Of a DNA stretch of 64,000 nucleotides, positions 1 to 8,544 are shown in pieces. The stretch is taken from assembly GCA_040398465.1 (NCBI GenBank), contig JBBAUA010000001.1:62001-126000 (forward strand), given 5' to 3'. How positions within the stretch are numbered: the stretch's first letter is position 1; every line of letters starts with the position of its first letter. The DNA comes from UBA7672 sp040398465 (GTDB taxonomy: Bacteria; Pseudomonadota; Alphaproteobacteria; Caulobacterales; Hyphomonadaceae). The position numbers and the translations under genes were made by a program. The notes under the pieces were generated by a model. That model did no database searches. It worked only from the letters and a program-made list of their open reading frames with translations, and was not told the origin of the DNA.

Positions 1-181
1 GGCCGTTGATGTCGAGTTCACCGGTCGAGAACAGCTTGCCGACCATCTTCACGTCAGCCGAGATGATCGACGGGCCGGAACGCGCGACAGGCGCGCGCTT
101 CGGCGCGGCGTCGGGGAGCGCAGGCTTCGGCGCCAGTTGCGGCGGAGCAGGCGGCTCCGGTGTCTTGCCTTTAGTGAACAT
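1..181 (-). CDS. bactofilin, 5' part of the gene (runs off the window)
   Basis: The first 60 codons of a bactofilin, a polymer-forming cytoskeletal protein that scaffolds cell-wall enzymes at the inner face of the membrane. The protein begins MFTKGK, has a Pro/Ala-rich disordered leader to about residue 33, then enters the bactofilin beta-helix (SIISADVKMVGKLFSTGELD). The ATG (181-179) lies inside the end of the upstream M23 endopeptidase gene, an 11-base overlap that implies translational coupling. In Hyphomonas neptunium the bactofilin BacA works with the M23 endopeptidase LmdC, and the same gene order is seen here. The C-terminus is outside the window. Confidence 0.88.
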   Translation of the reverse strand, partial: MFTKGKTPEPPAPPQLAPKPALPDAAPKRAPVARSGPSIISADVKMVGKLFSTGELDING

Positions 182-1382
182 GCTTGCCAGCCCTCAGGAA
201 TTTCAGCGGATCATATGATTTGCCGCGGAAGTATATCTCGTAATGCAGGTGCGGTCCCGTGCTTCTGCCAGTTGAGCCCATCGTGCCCATTTTCTGGCCG
301 ATGGTCACTTCCTGACCAACTTTCACGGATATCGAGTTCATGTGGCCGTAGCGTGTCTTGAATCCGGCCCCATGGTCGATCTCGACCGTTCGTCCGTAGG
401 CCCCCTTGACCCCCGCGTGGATGACCCTCCCCGAAGCGGGGGCGATGATCGGCGCGCCGGTGAAGGCTGCAAGGTCTGTGCCTTCATGGAACGTGGCGCG
501 GCGGGTGAACGGGTCGGAGCGGTAACCAAAGCCCGAGGTTTCGCGATATGCGCCCTGAACCGGCAGGCCAAGCGGCAGCGACCGCATTGCACGCTGGTAC
601 TCTTCCGCTTCGCGCAGCCGCGCCTCGACCTCATAGATCCGCTGTTCAAAGCGATCGATCTCGCCGCCGTTCGGCCCGGACGTGGTGAAGTTGATCGGGA
701 TGAGCGGTCCGCCCATGCCGTTCTGCTCAAGCACGCGGGACGCCGGAACGCCGGTCAGCCGGATCACGCCGCGCGCTGCTTCAGCTTGCTGCACGGCTTC
801 TTCCTCGAGCATGTCGAGGAAGCTGGCCTGGTCATCGATCAGTTTGTCGGTCCGGGCGCGAAAGGATGTGCTGCCTCCGGCATTGGCCTCCGTGCCATCC
901 GGACGCGGCTGGCGGGGGTCGCCTTCCTCGATCGTCGAGTCGATCAGCAGCTCAGGCTTGCTGAGGGCGATGGCCGACGCCGAGTCCTGACCCTTCTGGC
1001 TGGCCATCAGGCGCTTCAGCACCTCGTGCCGATTCTCGGCTTCCTTGATTGCCTCGTTGAAGTCGGTCGTGCGGGTTTCGAGGAGGGTAAGGGCGGTCTG
1101 CTCCGCCGCCTTGGCCTGCCGGAGCTCGCGCTCGAGGCGGGCAGATTTGCGGTCAGAGCCGCCGCCCTGAATCTCGACGCCAGGACCTTTAAGGAGAACG
1201 GCAGCCGTCGCAAACAGGCACCAGCCGACAACCAGAGTCGCAAGGCCGGCCATCATCGCTTGGCGCCACGGCGAAATCGAAACGTAGCGCACCGAGCCGC
1301 CGCTACGATGGTAAATCTGTCTTTCTGGAAAAGCCTTCTCGAAGAAGGCTCTGGTCTTGGCCTTCAGGTGCTTGACCGCCAT
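171..1382 (-). CDS. membrane-anchored M23 family metallopeptidase (bactofilin partner)
   Basis: A 403-residue bitopic peptidoglycan endopeptidase. A basic cytoplasmic tail (about 1-40) precedes one transmembrane helix (about 42-64), a periplasmic coiled-coil stretch, and a C-terminal LytM/M23 domain. The zinc-site residues are visible: H299 and D303 (HEGTD) and the HLH motif near residues 378-380, so the domain looks catalytically intact and would cleave peptidoglycan cross-links. The gene overlaps the bactofilin start by 11 bases. By analogy with Hyphomonas LmdC the cytoplasmic tail probably contacts the bactofilin polymer; this is inferred from gene order and topology. A CtrA-type site lies about 140 bases upstream of the ATG. 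Confidence 0.9.
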   Translation of the reverse strand: MAVKHLKAKTRAFFEKAFPERQIYHRSGGSVRYVSISPWRQAMMAGLATLVVGWCLFATAAVLLKGPGVEIQGGGSDRKSARLERELRQAKAAEQTALTLLETRTTDFNEAIKEAENRHEVLKRLMASQKGQDSASAIALSKPELLIDSTIEEGDPRQPRPDGTEANAGGSTSFRARTDKLIDDQASFLDMLEEEAVQQAEAARGVIRLTGVPASRVLEQNGMGGPLIPINFTTSGPNGGEIDRFEQRIYEVEARLREAEEYQRAMRSLPLGLPVQGAYRETSGFGYRSDPFTRRATFHEGTDLAAFTGAPIIAPASGRVIHAGVKGAYGRTVEIDHGAGFKTRYGHMNSISVKVGQEVTIGQKMGTMGSTGRSTGPHLHYEIYFRGKSYDPLKFLRAGKHVH

Positions 1383-1521
1383 TTAGTGTGCCCGATCAAC
1401 TGCTCTACGCGCCTAGCCCCGCTCGCCCGCTTGTAGTGCCCGGCAAGGCGCATGGATAACTCAGAAATCCGCATACGCGAACCCCCGTCACCAGCTTTTT
1501 AATCACCTTCGACTGCGGCGA

Positions 1522-1536
1522 TTAAGCTCTGATTAA
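1522..1536. promoter_or_regulatory. CtrA-type binding site upstream of M23-bactofilin operon
   Basis: The bases read TTAAGCTCTGATTAA, a perfect TTAA-N7-TTAA match to the full CtrA recognition site of Caulobacterales. It lies in the 179-base gap between the peroxiredoxin stop and the M23 start, 140 bases upstream of the M23 ATG. A further TTAA half site occurs near 1499. CtrA control of cell-shape genes would suit a dimorphic budding or stalked bacterium. Binding itself is inferred. Confidence 0.5.
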
Positions 1537-1561
1537 AGCAGATTCTTGCCCAGATTCTGGT

Positions 1562-2035
1562 TCACGTCGATGCCTCCAATTCAGCCAGCACTGCTTCTGC
1601 ATGACCCGGCACGCGCACGTTTCGCCAGACACGCCGAATCGATCCCTCCGGGTCGATAAGGAATGTCGACCGGACGATGCCCATGTAGCGACGCCCATAG
1701 AGCTGCTTTTCGGCCCAGACCCCGTAGGCGTTGCAGACCGTCCCGTCCTCATCCGATCCCAGCCGTACCGTAAGGGAATGCTTCTTGATGAACGCCTTGT
1801 GAGCTTCAACACTGTCGCGTGAGAGGCCCAGCAGGTCACACTTCCTCCGCGTAAATCGCGACCGCATGCCGCTGAAGGCGACTGCTTCACGGGTGCAGAC
1901 CTCGGTGTCGTCCTGCGGATAGAAGAACAGCACGAGAAACTTCCCCGAATAGCTGGAAAGCAGTGCAGGCCCCCCTTTTGCCGTCGGCAGTTCGAATGCG
2001 GGGGCCGGGTCGCCGGCTTGGAGTGGCTGTGACAC
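1562..2035 (-). CDS. peroxiredoxin, Bcp/PrxQ-like
   Basis: A thiol peroxidase of the AhpC/TSA superfamily, BCP branch. The frame is open from 2104, but family alignment favours the GTG at 2035 (VSQPLQAGDPAPAF), giving about 157 residues. The active-site region reads FFYPQDDTEVCTREAVAF with the peroxidatic Cys in TEVCT. The resolving Cys found five residues later in E. coli-type Bcp is Val here, so this is a 1-Cys form or uses another Cys (KCDLL, or the one before NAYGVW). The C-terminal YMGIVRSTFLIDPEG block is typical of the family. It is transcribed away from the AsmA-like gene. Confidence 0.85.
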   Translation of the reverse strand: MSQPLQAGDPAPAFELPTAKGGPALLSSYSGKFLVLFFYPQDDTEVCTREAVAFSGMRSRFTRRKCDLLGLSRDSVEAHKAFIKKHSLTVRLGSDEDGTVCNAYGVWAEKQLYGRRYMGIVRSTFLIDPEGSIRRVWRNVRVPGHAEAVLAELEAST

Positions 2036-2157
2036 AATCGGTCCGTAATGTTGTGATGCTATGAGGATGGAGTGTACCGCCCTGAAGCTGAACTCGTGAA
2101 GCATGATCCGTCCGGATCACGAACCGCGCGCGCCGTCGCGCGGACGGGGGCGACGCG

Positions 2158-5100
2158 TTGAAGTTCTCGGCCCGGCGTCTCCTCATCGAAATTCTGGCCT
2201 TCACGGCATTCGCCCTCCTGGTTGCGGCGGGCGCGCTTGCGTGGCGGTTGTCCCAGGGCCCGATTGATCTCGAGATGTTTCGCGGCCAGGTCGAGCGCTC
2301 CCTCCAGGAAGCGCGCGGCGGCCAGCCGGTGAAGATCGACCGGCTTGCCCTGGAATGGGTGCGTGACCGCGGCCGGGTCGAAGCCGTCGCCCGGGGCTTC
2401 ACCGCCATGGACAAGGATCGCGAAGTCACCTTCCGGGCGAACCGCGCCATGATCGCGCTCGACGCGGGCTCGCTGTTCGCCTTGAAGTTCAAGACCCAGC
2501 AACTCCGGCTCGAGGACGGCGCCGCGACCGTGGTCCGCTCGGCCGACGGCGTCTGGACGCTCGCCGACATGGTCATCGCGAAAGAGCCCGACCCGTCCGA
2601 CAAGCCCTTCGATCCGATCCGCGACATCAACTGGGTCACACTCGCCACGCCGATCCGCGCGCTGATTTCTGCCGGGTCGTTCGAACAGGTCGAGCTCTCG
2701 AATTTCCGGCTCGACGTCGATGACCGAAAGTCCAGCAACCACTGGAGCGCCAATCCGGTCGCCGGCATCTGGAAGGCCAACCGCGACGGCGTCTCGCTGA
2801 CGCTGAACATCACGCTCGCAGACGCCATCCCGGGCGAGCCCAACCGCATCAGTATCGCGCTCGCCTCCGACGGCGAGGTGAAACGGGCCGCGGCGACCGT
2901 GAAGCTGGAAGGCGTCGACCCAACCTCGATCGCCGAAATGTTCGGTTACACCGGCGACGCGTTCACATCCGGCCGTCCCGCCAGCGCCGCCTTCTCGGTC
3001 GCCGCCACCGAAGGCTCCGGCCTTCTGAGCACCAGCCTCTCGCTGTCCGGCGTCACGGGCAGCGTGAAGATCGCCGATCAGGAGGTGGCGGTGATGAACC
3101 TCGCCTTCGATGCGTCCTACGATCCGGCGAACAAGAAGGTCACGCTGAAATCGCTCGCCCTCGACAGCGACTGGCTGAGCGGCCAGTTCAGCGGCGAACT
3201 GGACGCCGCCGCCATCATGAGAGGCGAGGCGGCGCCGACGCCGTTCAAGCTTGACGGATCTGGTGTCACTCTCAACGCGCAGCCGGTGTTCGAAAACCCC
3301 TGGCAGTTCGCAACGGCCAGCCTGCAGGGCGCGCTATCGGTCGATCACCAACGCCTCACGCTGACCCGCATCGATGCGGTCACCGGCGGGCTCACCGCCA
3401 CTGGCGCAGGCGAGGTGTGGCTCGACATGACCGGCGAGACGCCAAGGCTCGGCGTCAAGGGCAACGCAACCGGCTCCGGTACGATCACGCCGCAGCAGGT
3501 TCTCGACTTCTGGCCGCAGGACCTCAGCCTGTCTGCCCGCCAGTGGGTGCGTGAGCGCATCACAAAGGGCACGGCCAGCAAGGCGATCTTCACCGTCGAC
3601 TGGCCTCCCGGCGCCGATGCGAAGGGCTTCCTGCCGGACGAGCATCTCGCGCTCGAATTCCACGTCCAGGACGCCACCGTCAGTATCGTCAGCGACCTGC
3701 CGGAAGTTTCCGGCATCAACGGCATCGGCCGCCTCAAGGGCAACAGCCTCACCTTCGACGCCGACTCCGGGACGATGGGCGCCTGGCAGCTGGGCGAGGC
3801 CAAGATTGTCCTCCCGCAATTCTCCCCCGGCGGCGCGATGATGGCGATCACCGCATCGGGCACTGGACGGCTCGGGGACCTGCTGCGTGCAGTCGACCAG
3901 AGCCAGTTCGGCTTCGGCTCCCGCTACGCGGTCGACATCGCCCGCATTGGCGGCGCCGGCGCGATCGACGTCACGGTGAAGCAGCCCATGCTCGACATCG
4001 TGAAGCCGGAGGATGTCTTCTTCGATATTCGCGGACGCTTCCAGCAGGTGGTCATGCCCGACCTGCTCGGCGAGTTCGGCCTGTCCGACGCTAATCTCTC
4101 ATTCGACATGAACCCGCAGGGCATGAGCGCCACCGGCAGCGGCGCATTCGGTCCGGCGCCCGTCACCTTCGAGTGGCGCGAGCGCTTTTCGGCTGCGGGC
4201 GAGGGCGGCGTCGAGCTGATCGCCAACGCACGCGCGACGCCAGACCTGCTGAACTCCCTCGGACTCGCGGCGCGCAACTTCATGCAGGGCGAAGCCACTG
4301 TGGAACTGCGCGCGACCGGACCCGGCGGCGCCAATTTCGACGCCATCTCCGCCAGCGTCGATCTCACCCACGCCGAACTCGAAGTCGCCGAGTTCGGCTG
4401 GCGCAAGAAATTTGACGAGCCCGCGCGCGGCACCTTCCGGTATGGCGCGGATGAAACCGGCGCCATCGTCACCGGCGACATCCGCGCCGACGGTCTCGAA
4501 CTGGTCGGCGAGGCGAGGATGGACAAGGACAGCGCCATCACTGCCGTCGATATCGAACGCATGTATTCCCGCGGAACCGTCGACCTGCGCGGCTCCGCAA
4601 CGCGCCGGCAGGATGGCGGCTACCGCTTTGCGTTGGCTGGACCGTTCTTCGACGCCAGCCCTTGGATGGACAGCATTCTCGACATGTCCGGCGGCCAGGA
4701 CGTCGGCGACGCCGTCGGCGGCCCGGGGGATCCAGGCCCCCTGTTCGACGTGCAGGTCAACGCCGATCGCCTGAAGCTGCGCGACAACGAGGACATCCGC
4801 AACACGAAGATCGTGCTGGCGCTCGATGCAGGGGGACTGCGCTCCGGGTCAATCACGGGAGAGATCGACAAGGACAAGGATCTCAGCGTGACGATCGGGT
4901 CGTCCGATGGCGTCCGCACCGTCGGGCTCAGGTCCGATGATGCAGGCTTTGCCGCGCGCGTTCTCCTCAATGCGGATTATCTGCTCGGCGGCAAGCTCGC
5001 CTTCGATGGCAAATTCGAAGACGGCGACGGGCAGGCGCTCGTCACGATGTCGAACGTCAGGCTGAAGGATGCGCCGCTGGTCGCCCAGCTTTTCTCGCTC

Positions 5101-5529
5101 GCCTCGCTGCAGGGGCTGGCTGACGTGCTCCGAGGCGAGGGCGTGATGTTCACTGAAGTGCATGCACCGGTCAGGTTCATCGGCGGCCGCATCGACTTCC
5201 CGGGCATGCGCGCCACCGGCCCCGCCATGGGACTCACCGCGCGCGGCTGGATCGCCCCTCAGTCGGAGGAACTGTCGCTCGATGGCGTGCTGGCCCCCTC
5301 GATCGTTGGCGCCAACGCCGTCCTCGGCGCGCTCCCGGTCATCGGCGACCTGTTCGTGTCGCGTCAGGGCGAAGGAATGTTCGCGCCGACCTACTCGGTG
5401 CGTGGCACGTTCGCGCGCGCCAACATCTCGATCAATCCGATCGCAGTCCTCACCCCCGGCGTCCTCCGCCGCATCTTCGAGAACCCGGCAGAGCCCCCGC
5501 CGGTGGAAGTCACCGCATCGGCTGACTGA
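2158..5529 (+). CDS. large AsmA/YhdP-like (DUF3971) envelope protein
   Basis: A 1123-residue protein with one N-terminal membrane anchor (about residues 8-29) followed by a very long beta-rich periplasmic region. The middle contains the DUF3971-type block (SLSARQWVRERITKGTASKA) and the end the AsmA-like C-terminal block (DLFVSRQGEGMFAPTYSVRG). AsmA-clan proteins such as YhdP and TamB are thought to bridge the inner and outer membranes for phospholipid transport. The start is TTG at 2158 behind a purine/G-rich stretch (GGACGGGGG); no better start lies close by. The gene stands alone, divergent from the peroxiredoxin. The exact transport substrate cannot be read from sequence. Confidence 0.85.
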   Translation: MKFSARRLLIEILAFTAFALLVAAGALAWRLSQGPIDLEMFRGQVERSLQEARGGQPVKIDRLALEWVRDRGRVEAVARGFTAMDKDREVTFRANRAMIALDAGSLFALKFKTQQLRLEDGAATVVRSADGVWTLADMVIAKEPDPSDKPFDPIRDINWVTLATPIRALISAGSFEQVELSNFRLDVDDRKSSNHWSANPVAGIWKANRDGVSLTLNITLADAIPGEPNRISIALASDGEVKRAAATVKLEGVDPTSIAEMFGYTGDAFTSGRPASAAFSVAATEGSGLLSTSLSLSGVTGSVKIADQEVAVMNLAFDASYDPANKKVTLKSLALDSDWLSGQFSGELDAAAIMRGEAAPTPFKLDGSGVTLNAQPVFENPWQFATASLQGALSVDHQRLTLTRIDAVTGGLTATGAGEVWLDMTGETPRLGVKGNATGSGTITPQQVLDFWPQDLSLSARQWVRERITKGTASKAIFTVDWPPGADAKGFLPDEHLALEFHVQDATVSIVSDLPEVSGINGIGRLKGNSLTFDADSGTMGAWQLGEAKIVLPQFSPGGAMMAITASGTGRLGDLLRAVDQSQFGFGSRYAVDIARIGGAGAIDVTVKQPMLDIVKPEDVFFDIRGRFQQVVMPDLLGEFGLSDANLSFDMNPQGMSATGSGAFGPAPVTFEWRERFSAAGEGGVELIANARATPDLLNSLGLAARNFMQGEATVELRATGPGGANFDAISASVDLTHAELEVAEFGWRKKFDEPARGTFRYGADETGAIVTGDIRADGLELVGEARMDKDSAITAVDIERMYSRGTVDLRGSATRRQDGGYRFALAGPFFDASPWMDSILDMSGGQDVGDAVGGPGDPGPLFDVQVNADRLKLRDNEDIRNTKIVLALDAGGLRSGSITGEIDKDKDLSVTIGSSDGVRTVGLRSDDAGFAARVLLNADYLLGGKLAFDGKFEDGDGQALVTMSNVRLKDAPLVAQLFSLASLQGLADVLRGEGVMFTEVHAPVRFIGGRIDFPGMRATGPAMGLTARGWIAPQSEELSLDGVLAPSIVGANAVLGALPVIGDLFVSRQGEGMFAPTYSVRGTFARANISINPIAVLTPGVLRRIFENPAEPPPVEVTASAD

Positions 5530-5547
5530 CCTGCCCAAAAGCAAACA

Positions 5548-5567
5548 GCCCGGCTGTGAAGCCGGGC
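5548..5567 (-). terminator. hairpin terminator of the START-like lipoprotein gene
   Basis: An 8-bp perfect stem (GCCCGGCT / AGCCGGGC) with a GTGA loop lies in the gap between two convergent genes. Read on the minus strand it is followed by a T-rich run (TTTGCTTTT), which fits an intrinsic terminator for the gene ending at 5593. It may also slow transcription arriving from the AsmA-like gene, but there is no U-tract in that direction. Confidence 0.6.
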
Positions 5568-5592
5568 CGTCGCATATCGCTGGCGAAGTTGA

Positions 5593-6231
5593 TCAGCCCT
5601 CGGCCATCTTCTTCATGTTCGCGAGCGCCCCTTCGAACTGGGCGCGGCGGCGCTTGACGTCGGCGTCTTTGGCGGCCTGATCCGCCAGGTTCGAGACGTC
5701 ATAGACCAGCGTGTAGAGGATCTTCGAGGACTTCGTGTCGACGGGCTTCGCTTCCATGAAGCCGTGGTAGAGGTCGTAGAACTTCCCGTCCTTCGCCGGC
5801 TGCGTGTAGCCATAGGACAGGTCGGTCTTGGCGGTCAGCACTTCGATGACTGCGCCGTTCGCGATCGAGCGAACCGAGCCGATGCCGCCATCGCCCTTCG
5901 TCACCTTGCACGGCACTTCGCGGCCAGCGGCGATCCACTTGCTGAGCATGCAATAGTCCGCGCCGACCTTGGCCCACACTTCAGCCGCCGGCTTCGCGAC
6001 GCTGATTTCCATCGCGATCGTCACATACTCCGGATTTGCCGGCGCGATCGGCGCTGGCGCCGCAACGGGGGCAGCCACTGGTGCGGGCGGCGCCGGAGGC
6101 GCGGGCGCAGCTACAGGAGCTGCGGCCATCGCAGGCGCAGCCGGGACAGCGGGCGCATCAGCCGCCATGTGGTTGCAGCCAGCCATCAGGGCCAGGGCCG
6201 CAACCCCCGTCAATTTCGAAATCAAGTTCAT
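5593..6231 (-). CDS. SRPBCC/START-like lipoprotein
   Basis: A 212-residue predicted lipoprotein. The signal peptide ends in a lipobox (LALMAGC, Cys 19), followed by about 45 residues of Ala/Pro-rich linker and then an SRPBCC (polyketide-cyclase/START-like) ligand-binding domain, recognised from the pattern VTIAMEISVAKPAAEVWAKV near its start and the C-terminal amphipathic helix (RRRAQFEGALANMKK). Proteins of this fold bind hydrophobic ligands; the ligand here is unknown. Its AP-rich linker probably lets it reach away from the outer membrane. It is a single gene with its own hairpin terminator. Confidence 0.75.
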   Translation of the reverse strand: MNLISKLTGVAALALMAGCNHMAADAPAVPAAPAMAAAPVAAPAPPAPPAPVAAPVAAPAPIAPANPEYVTIAMEISVAKPAAEVWAKVGADYCMLSKWIAAGREVPCKVTKGDGGIGSVRSIANGAVIEVLTAKTDLSYGYTQPAKDGKFYDLYHGFMEAKPVDTKSSKILYTLVYDVSNLADQAAKDADVKRRRAQFEGALANMKKMAEG

Positions 6232-6314
6232 GAGCGTTTCTCCTCCGTCCGCACTCGAGAGCGGTGAAGGGAAATGACCTTACGGGAACGGAAAGCGCCA
6301 GCGCCTTTTTTGTG

Positions 6315-6336
6315 TTGCAGGTAACGAAACCTGCAA
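6315..6336. promoter_or_regulatory. inverted repeat between divergent genes
   Basis: TTGCAGGT and ACCTGCAA form a perfect 8-bp dyad with a 6-base spacer, in the 224-base gap between the START-like lipoprotein and the FkbM gene. It sits about 84 bases upstream of the lipoprotein ATG and could be an operator. There is no terminator-like U-tract downstream on either strand. Confidence 0.3.
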
Positions 6337-6455
6337 GTGGCGCGGCGGATGTCCATATGAGCCGGGTCTGACCTTGCGTAAATGGAGAAATGGAAGCGAC
6401 GCCGCCGCGATAGGCTGCTACGGCATCCCTTTGCAGATAGGGCGGAGTAAAGCGG

Positions 6456-7193
6456 TTGGCCGAGCGGACGTCACACGAGCTCTTCCGTCCCGGACCACAC
6501 CGCACGGCGAAGGAATACCTTTTCAAGGCGATCTTCACCAACGATCAGGCGTCCGACGCCGGGCGCATGATCAAGTACATTGTGCCCGGCACCTGCGTCG
6601 TGGATGTCGGCTCGCATGTTGGCTATTTCTCGAGATGCTTCGCCGATAACAACCCCGGCGGCCTCGTGCTGGCGTTCGAACCGCAATCCGTGCCCCGTTC
6701 GGTCGCCACCGTCGCCAGCTTCTTCCGCAAGCAGCGCAATATCGTTCAGTTTCCCTTTGCGCTCGGACGCGAGCCGGGGCTGCTGGACCTCAAGATCCCG
6801 ATCAAGGCGAAAGGCGGTATCGGCATCGGTCTCGCCCATGTCGGCCCCGCGGACGATCTGGCGGATCGCTTCGACGTGCGGCGGGAGATCGTGCCCTGTG
6901 ACACGCTGGACAACGTCCTGTCCCGGATCAGCATCGCGAGGCTGTCGCTCATCAAGATCGACGTCGAAGGCGGCGAACTCGACGTTCTGCGCGGCGCATC
7001 CAATACCCTGGCGAATTACAAGCCGACTGTCGTTTGCGAGACCACGCCTCAATCCATGCAGCGCTTTGGCGACAGCGTCTCCGGCCTGCGCGAGTTCATG
7101 GCCGGCCTGGGTTACAGCGCCCGAGACCTCGACACCGGCAAGGCGCTTGGCCCGACTGAGCAGGCGGTCGACACGGTTTTCGTCATGCACTGA
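6456..7193 (+). CDS. FkbM family SAM-dependent methyltransferase
   Basis: A 245-residue class I methyltransferase of the FkbM family, which commonly methylates sugars or secondary metabolites. Motif I is VVDVGSHVGYFS (about residues 49-60), the acidic SAM-contact strand is LAFEPQ, and the family signature LIKIDVEGGELDVLRGA is near residue 167. The start is TTG at 6456, preceded by GGGCGGAG at good spacing. It is a monocistron lying directly upstream of a tRNA on the other strand. The acceptor is unknown and no polysaccharide locus surrounds it. Confidence 0.85.
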   Translation: MAERTSHELFRPGPHRTAKEYLFKAIFTNDQASDAGRMIKYIVPGTCVVDVGSHVGYFSRCFADNNPGGLVLAFEPQSVPRSVATVASFFRKQRNIVQFPFALGREPGLLDLKIPIKAKGGIGIGLAHVGPADDLADRFDVRREIVPCDTLDNVLSRISIARLSLIKIDVEGGELDVLRGASNTLANYKPTVVCETTPQSMQRFGDSVSGLREFMAGLGYSARDLDTGKALGPTEQAVDTVFVMH

Positions 7194-7200
7194 GGGCGGC

Positions 7201-7274
7201 TGGAGCGGGTAGAGGGAATCGAACCCTCGTATTCAGCTTGGAAGGCTGCTGCTCTACCATTGAGCTATACCCGC
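7201..7274 (-). tRNA. tRNA-Gly (anticodon TCC)
   Basis: On the minus strand the 5' end reads GCGGGTATAGCTCAATGG and the 3' end TACCCGCTCCA. The acceptor stem GCGGGTA/TACCCGC pairs perfectly, the anticodon loop is CTTCCAA (anticodon TCC, reading GGA), the T arm carries GGTTCGATTCC, and the CCA end is encoded. No direct repeat of its 3' end was noticed nearby, so there is no sign of an integrated element. Confidence 0.95.
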
Positions 7275-7335
7275 GAGCCGTGCCGCAGATAGGCGAAAAC
7301 GCCCCCCAAGTCCACCGTGGGAAGTCTACCGGCCC

Positions 7336-8001
7336 TCAGCCATCCAGATCCTTCCGGATACCCTCGAAGACATCGTGGAACATCCGCTCCGTAAGCCGCC
7401 CGGTATTCGTGTTGTACCGGCTGCAATGATAGCTGTCGTGAAGGACCACAGGGCCGCGCGGGCCCTGCAGCTCATGCCGCTTGGCATGCCCGAAAACGGT
7501 GGCGGATGGCTTGGCTCCAAGCGCCCGCACCGTAGAGTCATGGGCGATCCGCCCCAGCGCCATGACCACCTGCATCTTCGGCAGCTGCCCGAGACGGGAG
7601 ACCAGGAACTGCCGGCAGGTCAGGATTTCCGACCCGGTCGGCTTGTTCTCGGGCGGCACGCAGCGCACCGCATTGGTGATCATCGCGTCCTTCAGCCGGA
7701 GCCCGTCATCCGGCCGCGCCTTGAACTCCCCGACCGAAAACCCGTACTTCGCCAGCGACGAATACAGCAGGTCGCCCGCATAATCCCCGGTGAATGGCCG
7801 CCCGGTCTTGTTCGCCCCCTGCAACCCCGGGGCGAGCCCCACGATCACCAGCCGCCCCGAAGCATCCCCGAAAGACGGCACGGCGCCATTGAACCACTCC
7901 GGATGCGCCTGCCGGCTGGCTTCCCGGAAAGCGACCAGCCGGGGGCATAGCGGGCAGTCCGGCGGCGCTTCCGGCGGTGCGGCGGTGCTCCCTTTGGGCA
8001 T
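7336..8001 (-). CDS. uracil-DNA glycosylase, family 5 (UdgB-like)
   Basis: A 221-residue uracil-DNA glycosylase that removes uracil and related damaged bases from DNA. The N-terminus has an iron-sulfur cysteine pair (CPLCPRL), motif A is GLAPGLQGANKTGRPFTGDY, and further cysteines sit in RCVPPENKP and TCRQF. The C-terminal motif HDSYHCSRYNTNTGRLT is typical of thermophile-type UdgB. The open frame extends upstream over rpoZ, but the ATG at 8001 has a strong AAGGGAGAG ribosome site and fits the family length. It is divergent from rpoZ. Confidence 0.88.
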   Translation of the reverse strand: MPKGSTAAPPEAPPDCPLCPRLVAFREASRQAHPEWFNGAVPSFGDASGRLVIVGLAPGLQGANKTGRPFTGDYAGDLLYSSLAKYGFSVGEFKARPDDGLRLKDAMITNAVRCVPPENKPTGSEILTCRQFLVSRLGQLPKMQVVMALGRIAHDSTVRALGAKPSATVFGHAKRHELQGPRGPVVLHDSYHCSRYNTNTGRLTERMFHDVFEGIRKDLDG

Positions 8002-8185
8002 AGTCTCTCCCTTGGCGAGCCTCCTCCTGCCCGGGGGCCAGCCCGGGGTCAAACCTGTCATCTCTGCTTTGGGCCCGGTTACCGCATTGAAATCCGGCGA
8101 TTGCTGGCAAAATGACGCGGAAAGCCTTATGTTGCGTACGCGAACCGCTTCCTGTAGACGGGGCGGCCCCGCAAAGGAGACTCGC

Positions 8186-8536
8186 ATGGCCCGCGTGACG
8201 GTTGAAGACTGCGTTGAAAAGGTGCCGAACCGGTTCAACCTGGTCCTGCTCGCCGCCCACCGCGCTCGCGTGATCCGCGAGGGCGCCCCCATCACCATCG
8301 ACCGCGACAACGACAAGGACCCGGTTGTGGCCCTGCGCGAAATCGCGGCCGAGACGGTGGATCTCGAAACTATCCGGGACAGCCTGGTGGCCGAGCTGCA
8401 GGAAGTTCGCCCTGGCGAGGAAGCCGAGAAGGAAGCCGACAAGCGCGCCCTGGCTGCCGCTCCGGTCTCGTCGGAAGAGGAAGTCCTCAAGGCTTACCAG
8501 GTCGAGCTCGAGTCTGCGCGCGAAGAGCGCTTCTGA
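8186..8536 (+). CDS. rpoZ: RNA polymerase omega subunit
   Basis: A 116-residue omega subunit. The start MARVTVEDCVEKVPNRFNLVLLAAHRAR is the conserved omega N-terminus that wraps the beta' C-terminus and helps assemble RNA polymerase. ATG 8186 is preceded by AAAGGAG. The tail after about residue 75 is acidic and variable, as usual in alphaproteobacteria. It lies 8 bases before rsh; the rpoZ-rsh pairing is widely conserved and links polymerase assembly with (p)ppGpp signalling. Confidence 0.95.
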   Translation: MARVTVEDCVEKVPNRFNLVLLAAHRARVIREGAPITIDRDNDKDPVVALREIAAETVDLETIRDSLVAELQEVRPGEEAEKEADKRALAAAPVSSEEEVLKAYQVELESAREERF

Positions 8537-8544
8537 GGTCATGC

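Noticed and set aside
342..1436. Long plus-strand open frame opposite the M23 gene
   Set aside because: It mirrors the M23 codons, has no ribosome site and no recognisable domain; a high-GC shadow frame.
7201..7274. tRNA-Gly as integration site of a mobile element
   Set aside because: No integrase gene and no direct repeat of the tRNA 3' end seen nearby; flanking genes are ordinary.
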